This document shows positions 9,012 through 17,499 of a stretch of 55,859 bases of DNA, piece after piece. The notes under the pieces are model-generated. The model did not search any database, had not been told where the DNA came from, and worked only from the letters and a program-made list of their open reading frames with translations. Position numbers and translations under genes: made by a program. This stretch comes from Neofamilia sp964346535 (GTDB taxonomy: Bacteria > Bacillota > Clostridia > Tissierellales > Peptoniphilaceae). Positions within the stretch are counted from its first letter, which is position 1. The number at the start of each line of letters is the position of its first letter. The stretch spans positions 1 through 55,859 of the forward strand of contig CAYFUN010000005.1 in NCBI GenBank assembly GCA_964346535.1. Direction: 5' to 3'.

Positions 9012-9065
9012 GTATGCACTTATAATTTTGTAAGAAAGACATGCTTTATATCATGAGGAGGATGT

Positions 9066-12000
9066 ATGAATAATAGTAGTACTTGTGTAAACAGGGCCTT
9101 TGTAAGGAGAAAAGACGACAAGAGGGAAGAAGTTTTAATTAGTGAAATCAAAGACTTTTTACACATAGACCTAGAATCTTTAAAAACTTATAGGCTTTAT
9201 GACATTGAATCTTCTAAGGAAACTTTAGATGCAATTTTGTACACTGTTTTAGCAGAAAAACCAGTTGACGAAGTTTTTGTAAATGAAGATGCAAAAAAAC
9301 TTCAAGATAGCTTTGACAAATACCTTTGTGTAAACCTACTTCCAGGTCAATTTAACCAAAGAGACCAAGGTTTGTTAGATAATATTGCCTTATTTACTGG
9401 TGAAGACGTAAAAGTTAGGTCAGCTGATGTCTATGTTTTTGAAGGTCTAAGCGACAAAGACCTTGAAAAAATTGAAAAATACTTAGTAAATCCAGTTGAC
9501 AGCCAAACTATTGATCTTTCTAAGGAAGTAAAGACCCTAAAGAAAAATGTGGCAGACAACTTAGAAAATCTAATCTATGATGGTTTTAGAGACTATGACG
9601 AAGAAACTTTAAAAGAGTTTTTAGTAGACGAAAATCTAGCTATGAACCTAGACGATTTAAAATTTTTACAAGACTATTTTAAATCTGAAGACAGGGACCC
9701 TAACGAAACTGAACTTGCAATTATTGACACTTATTGGTCAGACCACTGCCGTCACACTACCTTTAACACCCAGTTAGAAGTAGCCTTTGATGATGTAAAA
9801 ACAGACCTAGATAGAGAAATTAAAAAGGCCTTCGATTATTATTTATCTCTAAGAGAAGAACTAAAAATTGAAAAGCCAATATCCTTAATGTCTTTTGGAA
9901 CAATTCTCGCCAAATATTTGAGACAAAATGACAAGCTAGCAGACTTAGAAGTTTCTTCTGAAATCAATGCTTGTTCTGTAAAAATTAAGGTAAGGGTAGA
10001 AAAAAATGGCAAGGAAGAACTAGAAGACTACTTGTTATTATTTAAAAACGAAACCCACAACCACCCAACAGAAATTGAACCAACTGGTGGCGCATCAACT
10101 TGTTTAGGTGGAGCCATTAGAGACCCACTTTCTGCCAGGGCTTTTGTTTACCAAGCAATGAGAGTTGTTGGAGCAGGAAATCCTCTAACTCCTTTTGAAG
10201 AAACCCTTGAAGGAAAACTTCCACAAAGAAAGCTTGCCATTGACGCTGCCAAAGGTTATTCATCTTATGGCAACCAAATCGGTCTAGCTGCTGGCTATAT
10301 GGACGAAATTTATCATCCAGGCTATATGGCCAAGAGAATGGAAGCAGGAGCAATTATGGCTTGCGCTCCAATTGAAAATGTAAGGAGAATTGAACCAACC
10401 CCAGGTGATGTCGTAATTTTATTAGGCGGCAAAACTGGTAGAGACGGAATTGGTGGAGCGACAGGTTCATCTAAGTCTCACAATGTTGAATCAATTGTAA
10501 CTGAATCTGCCCAAGTTCAAAAGGGAAATGCCCCTGAAGAAAGAAAAATTCTAAGACTATTTAGAAACGAAAAGGCAGCCAAGCTAATAAAGAAATGTAA
10601 TGACTTTGGTGCTGGTGGAGTTTCTGTTGCCATTGGCGAACTTGCTGACGGAATTGAAATCCACTTAGACAAGGTTCCTGTAAAATATCCAGGTATGGCT
10701 CCAAAAGAAGTTGCCATTTCTGAATCCCAAGAACGTATGGCAGTTGTCGTAGGCAAAGACGACCTAGACGAATTTATAAAGTTAGCTGATGCAGAAAACT
10801 TAGACGCAAGTATTGTAGCTGAAGTTGTAGATACAAATAGAATGACTATGTATCACGAAGACATGCTAATAGCAGACTTGTCCTATGACTTTATAAATAC
10901 AGCTGGAGCAGACAGGTTCCAAAAAGTTAAGGTTACATCTGAAGAGCCAGCTAAAGTTTTAAAAGTTTCAGACACAGACCCTAAAAACCTAAAGAATTAT
11001 TTAAAAGACTTAAATATAACTTCAAAGAAAAATATTATTGAATTATTTGACGGCTCAGTAGGCAGGGCAACAGTCCTAGCTCCACTTGGTGGAAAAAAAC
11101 AAACAGTTCCAATCCAAGCTATGGCAGCAAAGATTCCAGCCCTTGAAGGAAATGTAAATACAGTTTCCCTAATGTCCTATGGCTTTAACCCATATCTTTC
11201 TGAAGAATCTCAATTCTTAGGAGGCTACTATGCAGTAATTGAATCTCTAGCAAAGTTAGTAGCAACAGGATCTGACTTAGACAAGATCAGACTTTCCTTC
11301 CAAGAATTTTATCAAAGACTTTCATCAGAAGAATCTTGGTCTAAGCCATTAAAGTCCCTACTTGGTGCTTTAGTAGCTTCAGCTCACTTTGACGCTCCAC
11401 CAATTGGAGGCAAGGACTCAATGAGCGGAACCTTTGAACACATTAACGTTCCACCAACATTAATTTCCTTTGCTGTAACAACAACAGACATAGAAAATAT
11501 TGTGTCTCCAGACTTTAAAGGCAAGGGCAAGTTAGGTTTAGTTGAAGTTGAATATGACAAAAACGGCTTACTTGACCTAGATAAATTAAAAGACAACTTT
11601 GAAAAAATCCACGCAGATATTAAAGCAGGAAATATTTTAGCTGCTTCAACAATTACTCACAAGGGAACTCTTCCACAAATTTATGAACAAGCCCTTTATC
11701 AAACAGGCTTTGACATAAAATTAGATGACTTGTATTCACCAAAATACGGATCCTTTATTGTTGAGTACCTTGAAGACAGAGACTTTATTAAAAACATCGG
11801 TAGCTTTGCTGACAAGATGATAGTAAATGGCGTAACCTTAGATGAAGGAGACTTAGAAAAGGCTTATCTAAATACCCTTGATCCAGTTTTCCCTAGCGAA
11901 AAAGTCCAAGAAGCCAAAGATTTATCTAATGCTCAAGTTGAAAGAAAACTAAAGTCAACAAAGAAGACTGACAGACCAAGAGTATTAATTCCAATTTTCT

Positions 12001-12737
12001 ACGGAACTAATGGCGAATATGATTTGACCAAGGCCTTTGAAGAAGAAGGCGCTGAAGTTGTAACCTTTGTTTATAAAAACAGGACCCAAGAAGAACTTGA
12101 AGCATCAAAGTTAGCCTTTGCTGAAGAAATTAAAAAATCACAAATCCTAGCCATTCCTGGCGGAGCAGTTACAGGTGATGAGCCAGATGGAGCAGGCAAG
12201 TATATAGCAAATATCCTAAAGAAGGCTGAAGTTAAGGAAGCAATTGAATATCTACTTGAAGAAAATGACGGATTAATTCTTGGACTTGGTAACGGCTTCC
12301 AAGGTTTAGTTAAGTCAGGCCTCCTTCCTTATGGAGAAATTAGAGACCAAGAAGAATCTGATATGACAATTTCCTTTAACTCTTCAGGCAACTTTGTTTC
12401 AAGGCTAGAAGATATTGAAGTTAAAACAACAAATTCACCTTGGTTAAAGAATTTCCAAGCTGGCAAAACTTATAAGACTCCAATAGCCCACTACGATGGC
12501 AGACTTGTAGTTTCAGAAGAAATGCTAAAAGAACTTTTGAAAAATGGCCAAGTTGCTTCAGTTTATAAGACAGCTGTTAATGGCTCAGCTTATAACATTG
12601 AAGGATTAATTTGTAAGTGTGGAAAGATCTACGGCAGAATGGGTCATCCAGAGAGAAATGAAAAAGACCTATTTAAAAACATTGAAGGTGTAGAAGAAAA
12701 TAATATTTTCCAAGCTGCAGTAGAATATTTTAAATAA
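9066..12737 (+). CDS. purL: Phosphoribosylformylglycinamidine synthase, single-chain, with degenerate glutaminase domain
   Basis: Converts FGAR plus an amino donor and ATP to FGAM in purine synthesis. The 1223 residues comprise an N-terminal PurS-like domain (about 1-150), duplicated AIRS-like synthetase halves (DHCRH at 226-230, glycine loop 461-469), and a class I glutaminase domain from about 970. In that domain the nucleophile motif GxCNGxQ reads GLGNGFQ, with Gly at 1075 (GGT). TNCEYD reads TNGEYD (G983) and HGEGR reads HYDGR (1142-1146). The catalytic His/Glu of HPER remain (H1194, E1196). Glutamine hydrolysis is therefore probably lost while FGAM synthesis from free ammonia could persist. 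It is an orphan, not in a pur operon. The GAGGAGG ribosome site supports the start. Confidence 0.95.
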   Translation: MNNSSTCVNRAFVRRKDDKREEVLISEIKDFLHIDLESLKTYRLYDIESSKETLDAILYTVLAEKPVDEVFVNEDAKKLQDSFDKYLCVNLLPGQFNQRDQGLLDNIALFTGEDVKVRSADVYVFEGLSDKDLEKIEKYLVNPVDSQTIDLSKEVKTLKKNVADNLENLIYDGFRDYDEETLKEFLVDENLAMNLDDLKFLQDYFKSEDRDPNETELAIIDTYWSDHCRHTTFNTQLEVAFDDVKTDLDREIKKAFDYYLSLREELKIEKPISLMSFGTILAKYLRQNDKLADLEVSSEINACSVKIKVRVEKNGKEELEDYLLLFKNETHNHPTEIEPTGGASTCLGGAIRDPLSARAFVYQAMRVVGAGNPLTPFEETLEGKLPQRKLAIDAAKGYSSYGNQIGLAAGYMDEIYHPGYMAKRMEAGAIMACAPIENVRRIEPTPGDVVILLGGKTGRDGIGGATGSSKSHNVESIVTESAQVQKGNAPEERKILRLFRNEKAAKLIKKCNDFGAGGVSVAIGELADGIEIHLDKVPVKYPGMAPKEVAISESQERMAVVVGKDDLDEFIKLADAENLDASIVAEVVDTNRMTMYHEDMLIADLSYDFINTAGADRFQKVKVTSEEPAKVLKVSDTDPKNLKNYLKDLNITSKKNIIELFDGSVGRATVLAPLGGKKQTVPIQAMAAKIPALEGNVNTVSLMSYGFNPYLSEESQFLGGYYAVIESLAKLVATGSDLDKIRLSFQEFYQRLSSEESWSKPLKSLLGALVASAHFDAPPIGGKDSMSGTFEHINVPPTLISFAVTTTDIENIVSPDFKGKGKLGLVEVEYDKNGLLDLDKLKDNFEKIHADIKAGNILAASTITHKGTLPQIYEQALYQTGFDIKLDDLYSPKYGSFIVEYLEDRDFIKNIGSFADKMIVNGVTLDEGDLEKAYLNTLDPVFPSEKVQEAKDLSNAQVERKLKSTKKTDRPRVLIPIFYGTNGEYDLTKAFEEEGAEVVTFVYKNRTQEELEASKLAFAEEIKKSQILAIPGGAVTGDEPDGAGKYIANILKKAEVKEAIEYLLEENDGLILGLGNGFQGLVKSGLLPYGEIRDQEESDMTISFNSSGNFVSRLEDIEVKTTNSPWLKNFQAGKTYKTPIAHYDGRLVVSEEMLKELLKNGQVASVYKTAVNGSAYNIEGLICKCGKIYGRMGHPERNEKDLFKNIEGVEENNIFQAAVEYFK

Positions 12738-12748
12738 ATATTAATTAG

Positions 12749-12780
12749 AGAAGACCTTGCTTAGGCAGGGTTTTCTTTTT
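12749..12780 (+). terminator. Terminator after purL
   Basis: AGAAGACCTTGC pairs with GCAGGGTTTTCT (12 pairs, two wobbles) and a T run follows. Confidence 0.85.
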
Positions 12781-12828
12781 ATTAAAGAGAAATTTCACAG
12801 ACTAATTTAAGTATTTTTAAAATTTCCC

Positions 12829-12857
12829 TTGACAAGAGAAAAAAATTTTGCTAAAGT
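12829..12857 (+). promoter_or_regulatory. Promoter of the T-box leader
   Basis: A perfect TTGACA is 17 bases from TAAAGT. The predicted transcript start near 12864 precedes the T-box helices. Confidence 0.65.
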
Positions 12858-12863
12858 ATTATT

Positions 12864-13131
12864 TAATTAAATGCTTTGATAAGAAGATTAGCCCTATGAT
12901 ATATTCACAGAGAGTCTTTGTTGGTGAGAAAAGATAATGTTAGTAGGAGTGAAAAAAGACTTGGAGCAGCAGCCTGGATTTTTGATAGGTTGTCGGGACT
13001 TCCCGTTATAGAAGGAGAGTATGATAGTACTTGATAAGGTTTAAGGTGTGAACTTTAAATAAATGTGGGTGGTAACACGGAAATTTTAACGCTCCGTCCC
13101 TAGTTGGCAACAACAGGGATGGGGCTTTTTT
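12864..13131 (+). promoter_or_regulatory. T-box leader, probably tRNA-Lys responsive
   Basis: The order of elements is that of a T-box. AGAGAG (12909-12914) comes first, then the distal hairpin TCTTT-GTTGGTGAGA-AAAGA. The specifier strand GAAAAAAG follows (12951-12958), then CTTGGAGC, an F-box-like CCGTTA (13003-13008), the T-box GGGTGGTAACACGG (13067-13080) and a strong terminator. Counting back from CTTGGAGC as in the glyQS leader places the codon at about 12955-12957, AAA, for lysine. The run of six A makes the reading robust to a one-base shift. The TGGT of the T-box predicts a tRNA ending ACCA. Uncharged tRNA-Lys would allow read-through into the transporter. Confidence 0.9.
13091..13131 (+). 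terminator. Regulated terminator of the T-box
   Basis: GCTCCGTCCC pairs with GGGATGGGGC (one wobble) across a loop, followed by six T. Its 5' arm overlaps the antiterminator partner CCGTCCC. Confidence 0.9.
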
Positions 13132-13171
13132 ATATTTAGTATTGTCATAAATAAATTTTAAGGAGAAAAAA

Positions 13172-14752
13172 ATGAGAAGAAGAATTGTAAGTTTGATTTT
13201 AGTTTTAGGAATTTTACTTCCTAGCATCTTTGTCTGTTCAAATTCAGTTGAAGCAGAGGAAGAAACAATAAGAATAGGTCTTGAAGCAGCCTATCCTCCA
13301 TTTAATTGGACTCAAAAAACTGCAGACAACGGAGCCCTTCCTATTGAAGGCTCAAATGAATACGCCAACGGCTACGACGTTCAAGTTGCAAAAAAAATTG
13401 CTGAAGGCCTAGGCAAGAAGCCAGTAATTATAAAAATTGAATGGGATGGCTTAGTTCCAGCCTTAACATCAGGACGAATTGATTTAATAATGGCTGGCAT
13501 GAGTCCAACAGCAGAAAGGGCCAAGCAAATTGATTTTTCAGACGGTTATTATGAGTCAGATTTGGTTATGGTTGTAAATGCAAAGGGACCTTATGCAGAC
13601 GCAAAGTCTCTAGAAGATTTTTCTGGCGCAGATATTGTTGCCCAGCTAAACACCTTCCACGACACAGTTATAGATCAAATTCCTGGAGTCAACCATCTTG
13701 AACCAATGTCAGACTTTTCAATTATGAGAGTTGCAGTTCAAACAGGCAAGGCCGACGGCTATGTAGCAGAAAGACCTGAAGCCATGGCAGCAGCCATGGC
13801 AGGAGTTGGCTTAAAAATGGCCGAACTCAACCCAGGTTTTGAAACAAGTCCAGAAGATACACAAATTGCCATTGGAATAAAAAAGGGCAGTCCACTAAAA
13901 GACCAGCTTAATGAAATCTTAAGTACAATTTCTTTAGAAGAACGCATGGACCTAATGGACGAAATGAATATTTTACAAGACAAAGGCGATGATGAAAGAG
14001 AAGGCCTAGAAAGATTTCTATCCAACATGAAAAATATCTTTATCGAAAACAAGGCCAACTTTTTAAGGGGAACAGCCTTTACAATAATTATTTCCCTTGT
14101 TGGAACTGTCCTAGGACTTGTAATTGGACTAATCGTCGGAATAATAAGAACAATTCCACCGTCTCTTCACAAGGGCAAAAACTTTTTCTTGAACTTGTTA
14201 AAAATTCTAGTAAATATTTATGTCCAAGTCCTAAGGGGAACGCCAATGATTGTTCAATCAGTTTTAGTTTACTTTGGCCTTTTACAATTTGCTGGCATAA
14301 ATTTATCGCCAATGGAAGCAGCCTTTTTAGTTGTATCAGTTAACACAGGCGCCTATCTTTCTGAAGTTGTTAGGGGAGGAATAAATTCTATTGATCCAGG
14401 TCAGTTTGAAGCAGCAAGTTCCTTAGGGATGACTCATTTTCAAACAATGACCCAGGTTGTCCTACCACAAACTTTAAAAAATATAATCCCATCAATTGGC
14501 AACGAGTTTATTGTAAACATAAAGGACACATCAGTTTTAAATGTTATTGCAGTTAATGAATTATTCTTTACAACTAAGTCAATTGTTGGCGGCAATCTAA
14601 TGTATTTTGAAACGTATTTTATAACTTCGTTAATTTACTTGACCTTGACCTTGTCTATAGCATACTTACTTCACTTACTTGAAGAAAGACTAGCAGACCC
14701 AGAGTCATATTCAAGGGCAAAGAGAACTGACGTAATGAGAAGTGCAAATTAG
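13172..14752 (+). CDS. Fused amino acid ABC transporter binding protein-permease
   Basis: A 526-residue fusion. A signal peptide (about 1-27) leads into a family 3 solute-binding domain (about 31-270; ETIRIGLEAAYPPFNW opening). A HisM/GlnP-type permease domain follows from about 295, carrying the EAA-type loop (GQFEAASSLGMTHFQTM) that contacts the ATPase. It imports a polar or basic amino acid. The T-box upstream, if lysine-specific, makes lysine the best candidate. It ends 9 bases before its ATPase gene, so the two form an operon. Fused SBP-permeases of this class are common in Firmicutes. The start has AAGGAG with good spacing. Confidence 0.93.
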   Translation: MRRRIVSLILVLGILLPSIFVCSNSVEAEEETIRIGLEAAYPPFNWTQKTADNGALPIEGSNEYANGYDVQVAKKIAEGLGKKPVIIKIEWDGLVPALTSGRIDLIMAGMSPTAERAKQIDFSDGYYESDLVMVVNAKGPYADAKSLEDFSGADIVAQLNTFHDTVIDQIPGVNHLEPMSDFSIMRVAVQTGKADGYVAERPEAMAAAMAGVGLKMAELNPGFETSPEDTQIAIGIKKGSPLKDQLNEILSTISLEERMDLMDEMNILQDKGDDEREGLERFLSNMKNIFIENKANFLRGTAFTIIISLVGTVLGLVIGLIVGIIRTIPPSLHKGKNFFLNLLKILVNIYVQVLRGTPMIVQSVLVYFGLLQFAGINLSPMEAAFLVVSVNTGAYLSEVVRGGINSIDPGQFEAASSLGMTHFQTMTQVVLPQTLKNIIPSIGNEFIVNIKDTSVLNVIAVNELFFTTKSIVGGNLMYFETYFITSLIYLTLTLSIAYLLHLLEERLADPESYSRAKRTDVMRSAN

Positions 14753-14761
14753 GAGAGAAAA

Positions 14762-15493
14762 ATGGAAAATATAATTGAAATAAAAAATTTAAAAAAATCT
14801 TTTGCCTCTAAGGAAATCTTAAAGGGCCTATCCTTAAACTTAGAAAAGGGGCAAGTTATTAGTTTAATTGGTCCATCAGGATCAGGCAAGTCAACTTTTC
14901 TAAGGTGTATAAATCTTTTAGAAAGGCCTGACTGTGGAGAAATTATATACAAGGGCGAAAATATTTTAAATAGAGATTTTAAAACAGCTGACTTTAAAGG
15001 CAAACTGGCAATGGTCTTCCAAAACTTTAATCTATTTAATAATATGAACGTCTTAGATAACTGCACCAAGGCGCCAATAAAAGTTTTAAAAGCATCAAGA
15101 GAAGAAGTTGAAGCTAAGGCCATAAAAAATTTAGACCTAGTTGGCATGGGAGATTTTATAAACTCAAGACCAAGTCAACTTTCAGGCGGTCAAAAACAAA
15201 GGGTAGCAATTGCTAGGGCCTTAACTATGGATCCAGACATAATTTTATTTGACGAGCCAACTTCAGCCCTGGACCCAGAAATGGTTGGAGAAGTTTTGTC
15301 TACTATTAATAATCTTAAAGACTTAGGGCTAACTATGTTAATAGTAACCCACGAAATGGATTTTGCTAGAAGGGTTTCAGATAAAATAATATTTATGGAT
15401 CAAGGACAAATTTTAGAAGAAGGTAGTCCTGAAGAAATATTTACAAATCCTAAGTACCATAGGACCAGACAATTTTTAAATGTAAATCTATAG
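14762..15493 (+). CDS. Amino acid ABC transporter ATP-binding protein (GlnQ/HisP family)
   Basis: A 243-residue ATPase subunit with Walker A GPSGSGKST at 37-45, signature LSGGQKQR at 140-147, Walker B ILFDEP and the H-loop THEMDFARR. Length and motifs match polar amino acid importers. It pairs with the fused binding protein-permease upstream and shares its T-box control. The operon ends at the terminator directly downstream. Specificity is inferred from the leader only. Confidence 0.95.
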   Translation: MENIIEIKNLKKSFASKEILKGLSLNLEKGQVISLIGPSGSGKSTFLRCINLLERPDCGEIIYKGENILNRDFKTADFKGKLAMVFQNFNLFNNMNVLDNCTKAPIKVLKASREEVEAKAIKNLDLVGMGDFINSRPSQLSGGQKQRVAIARALTMDPDIILFDEPTSALDPEMVGEVLSTINNLKDLGLTMLIVTHEMDFARRVSDKIIFMDQGQILEEGSPEEIFTNPKYHRTRQFLNVNL

Positions 15494-15495
15494 GC

Positions 15496-15534
15496 AAAAA
15501 GGGTGGAAACCAAGGCGGATTCCATCCTTTTTTT
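15496..15534 (+). terminator. Terminator of the amino acid transporter operon
   Basis: AAAAAGGGTGGAA pairs with TTCCATCCTTTTT (one wobble) and runs into T residues. Confidence 0.85.
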
Positions 15535-15582
15535 AAATTTAAATGCCTTATATTTAGATTTTGATATTTTATATCATTTTTA

Positions 15583-15612
15583 TTGACTTTAAATCCAAAA
15601 TTAGGGTATTAT
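15583..15612 (+). promoter_or_regulatory. Promoter of the maltodextrin operon
   Basis: TTGACT and TATTAT are separated by 18 bases. The cre-like palindrome lies about 12 bases after the -10. Confidence 0.65.
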
Positions 15613-15623
15613 ATACTAGAATA

Positions 15624-15638
15624 AGGAAAGCGCTTATA
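15624..15638. promoter_or_regulatory. cre-like operator (CcpA, carbon catabolite repression)
   Basis: AGGAAAGCGCTTATA contains the palindromic AAGCGCTT core and matches the WTGNAANCGNWNNCW consensus except at two positions. Placement just downstream of the -10 fits repression of a sugar operon by CcpA with HPr-Ser-P. No ccpA gene is in the window. Confidence 0.6.
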
Positions 15639-15680
15639 TAAAATTACAAATAAGCAGCTTTAATATAAGGAGGAAAATGT

Positions 15681-17024
15681 ATGAAAAAATTTAAAGGACT
15701 TATAGCTTTACTTTTAGTCATGGCTGTAGTTCTAACTGCTTGTGGAAAAGCATCTACAGACAAGCCAGCTGACAATGGACCAGCTGACAATGGAGGAGCA
15801 ACTCCAGCAGAAGGTAGTCTAAAGGGTGAAATTTCTGTTCAAGCTGAAACTGATTGGATGGATTATTATCAAGCGGCAGCTGACAAAATTATGGAAGCTA
15901 ACCCAGATGCGAAGATTAACATTATTGAAGTAGGAGCCTTTGACCACCTAGATACTCTAGATGCAACTGACGCTCTTAACGAAGACGCAGCCGACCTTTT
16001 TGCTATTCCAGCTGATAGGCTATATGGACTAAATGATGCCCAAATTTTAAATCCTATTGACTCAGAAGCCTTGGCGGCAGAAATAGGAGGCTGGGACGAT
16101 TTTACAGCAGGTCTTGGTGGCCAATTTAAAATCGATGACGAATATTTAGCCTTCCCATATAATATTGAAACTTTAATCACCTATACTAACAAGGCCAACG
16201 CTGAAGCAACTGGCGTAGACCTATCAAAGGCAGTTGACTTAAATGCAGGACCTAATGAGTCTACAGTTTTACTACCAATTTTTGATGCTTGGTATGGAGT
16301 TGCAGTAACAAATGCTGGCAACATTGAACTTTTAGGCATAGATGAAAATGGAAACTTCTATTCTGATTTAACAAAAGAATATGCTGACCTAAGCGCTGAC
16401 CAACAAGGAGTTATTGCAGCTGTTTATGACTATTGGAAGGGCCACAATGATGCTGGAACTGCTTTATTTGACGCAGATGCTGGATGGGGTTATATTGACG
16501 ACGCTTTTAGAACTGGCTCAGAAGGCGTTATTAGACTAGGTGGACCTTGGGAACAAGCTACAATGACTGAACTTGCAGGTGATGACCTAGTAATTGGTTC
16601 TATAGACAAGATTACTATTGACGGCAAACCATTAGCTCACTGGAAAGGCGGCTGGGGACTTGCAATAAATTCTAGAAATGAAAAAGACCCAGACAAGATC
16701 CAACTTGCCTATGCAATGATCAAGGAACTATTAAATCCAGACAATGCTGTAGAATTATTTAAGGCTACTGGTAAGATTATTGAAAATGCCAATGCTGATG
16801 TTTATAAAAACTCAGACCTATCTGATACTCAAAAAGAAATTATAGAAGCAGTTTATGAATCTTATGCAGATGCACCAAATAGACCACTATTCTCTGAATG
16901 GGGAAAAGTTTGGGATACATGGAAAAATGCTGTACTTTCTTGGAACAGTGTTAAGCCAGCAAATGTAGAAGAAGCCTATGGCGAACTAAAGGCATCCTTT
17001 GATGCAATGATGGCAAACTTTTAA
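15681..17024 (+). CDS. Maltodextrin-type ABC transporter substrate-binding lipoprotein
   Basis: A 447-residue family 1 solute-binding protein. The signal peptide ends in a lipobox (LTAC, Cys21), so the mature protein is lipid-anchored on the outer face of the membrane. An Asp/Asn/Gly/Pro-rich linker follows (about 25-45). The PADNGPADNGG segment is a short internal repeat. MalF/MalG-type permeases, a MalK-type ATPase and 4-alpha-glucanotransferase downstream point to maltose or maltodextrin. First gene of the operon, with a GGAGG site. Sugar specificity is inferred from context. Confidence 0.88.
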   Translation: MKKFKGLIALLLVMAVVLTACGKASTDKPADNGPADNGGATPAEGSLKGEISVQAETDWMDYYQAAADKIMEANPDAKINIIEVGAFDHLDTLDATDALNEDAADLFAIPADRLYGLNDAQILNPIDSEALAAEIGGWDDFTAGLGGQFKIDDEYLAFPYNIETLITYTNKANAEATGVDLSKAVDLNAGPNESTVLLPIFDAWYGVAVTNAGNIELLGIDENGNFYSDLTKEYADLSADQQGVIAAVYDYWKGHNDAGTALFDADAGWGYIDDAFRTGSEGVIRLGGPWEQATMTELAGDDLVIGSIDKITIDGKPLAHWKGGWGLAINSRNEKDPDKIQLAYAMIKELLNPDNAVELFKATGKIIENANADVYKNSDLSDTQKEIIEAVYESYADAPNRPLFSEWGKVWDTWKNAVLSWNSVKPANVEEAYGELKASFDAMMANF

Positions 17025-17043
17025 TAATTAATAAAAGTTAGTG

Positions 17044-17061
17044 GGGGGACTTAGGTTCCCC
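17044..17061 (+). other. Intergenic hairpin after the binding-protein gene
   Basis: GGGGGAC pairs with GTTCCCC around TTAG (one wobble). There is no T tract. It resembles 3' stabilising hairpins that raise binding-protein mRNA over the permease part of an operon; inferred role. Confidence 0.55.
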
Positions 17062-17092
17062 TATTACATATAAAGTATATACAGGATTGAAA

Positions 17093-17488
17093 ATGAAAAA
17101 AATCAACAAAAACCTTAGCTATATTTTACTAGTATCTCTAGCAATAATTTTCTTAGCTTCTCTTGAAGCTCTTACTACAGCTAAAAGTTCAGAGGCCTTT
17201 GATCTTTATAAGGCAGCCTTTCCAGAAAGTCAGGGAAGTGACTACCTTAGCTTTGTGCTAGTTTACTATCTATCAAATATTATTGAACCTATAATTCTTT
17301 CAATTTTTTTATTTTTCACCTTTGACAAAATTAAAATCAAGGGAATTCACAAGCTGGTTTTTGCTGGCATAATTTTAGTGAGAATAATAAGATTGCTTTT
17401 TTCTTTTAATATAGGATCAATATTTTTTTATATTATTTTAGCCTTGTATGTTGTTTTATTTATTTTACTTGTAAGATACGAAAATTAA
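17093..17488 (+). CDS. Small membrane protein of unknown function in the maltodextrin operon
   Basis: 131 residues, not recognised. About four hydrophobic helices are visible: a signal-anchor-like first segment after MKKINKNL, two central segments, and a C-terminal one ending in a basic RYEN tail. A polar loop follows the first helix. I placed the start at ATG 17093 (AGGA 7 bases upstream) rather than the TTG at 17087. Its stop codon overlaps an ATG of the following reading frame, and it lies between the binding protein and the MalF-like permease. An accessory role in the transporter is possible but not shown. Confidence 0.7.
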   Translation: MKKINKNLSYILLVSLAIIFLASLEALTTAKSSEAFDLYKAAFPESQGSDYLSFVLVYYLSNIIEPIILSIFLFFTFDKIKIKGIHKLVFAGIILVRIIRLLFSFNIGSIFFYIILALYVVLFILLVRYEN

Positions 17489-17499
17489 TGGAGGAAGTT

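Noticed and set aside
9021..9026. A second full promoter directly before purL
   Set aside because: The TATAAT is perfect but no -35 or extended -10 accompanies it, so it is mentioned only as an alternative.
8852..9065. A purine, PRPP or tetrahydrofolate riboswitch before purL
   Set aside because: None of the conserved core sequences of these classes as I know them could be placed on the leader, so it is described only as an unclassified structured leader.
17488..17499. ATG 17488 as the start of the MalF-like gene
   Set aside because: It overlaps the ribosome site GGAGG and the preceding stop; ATG 17500 has correct spacing.
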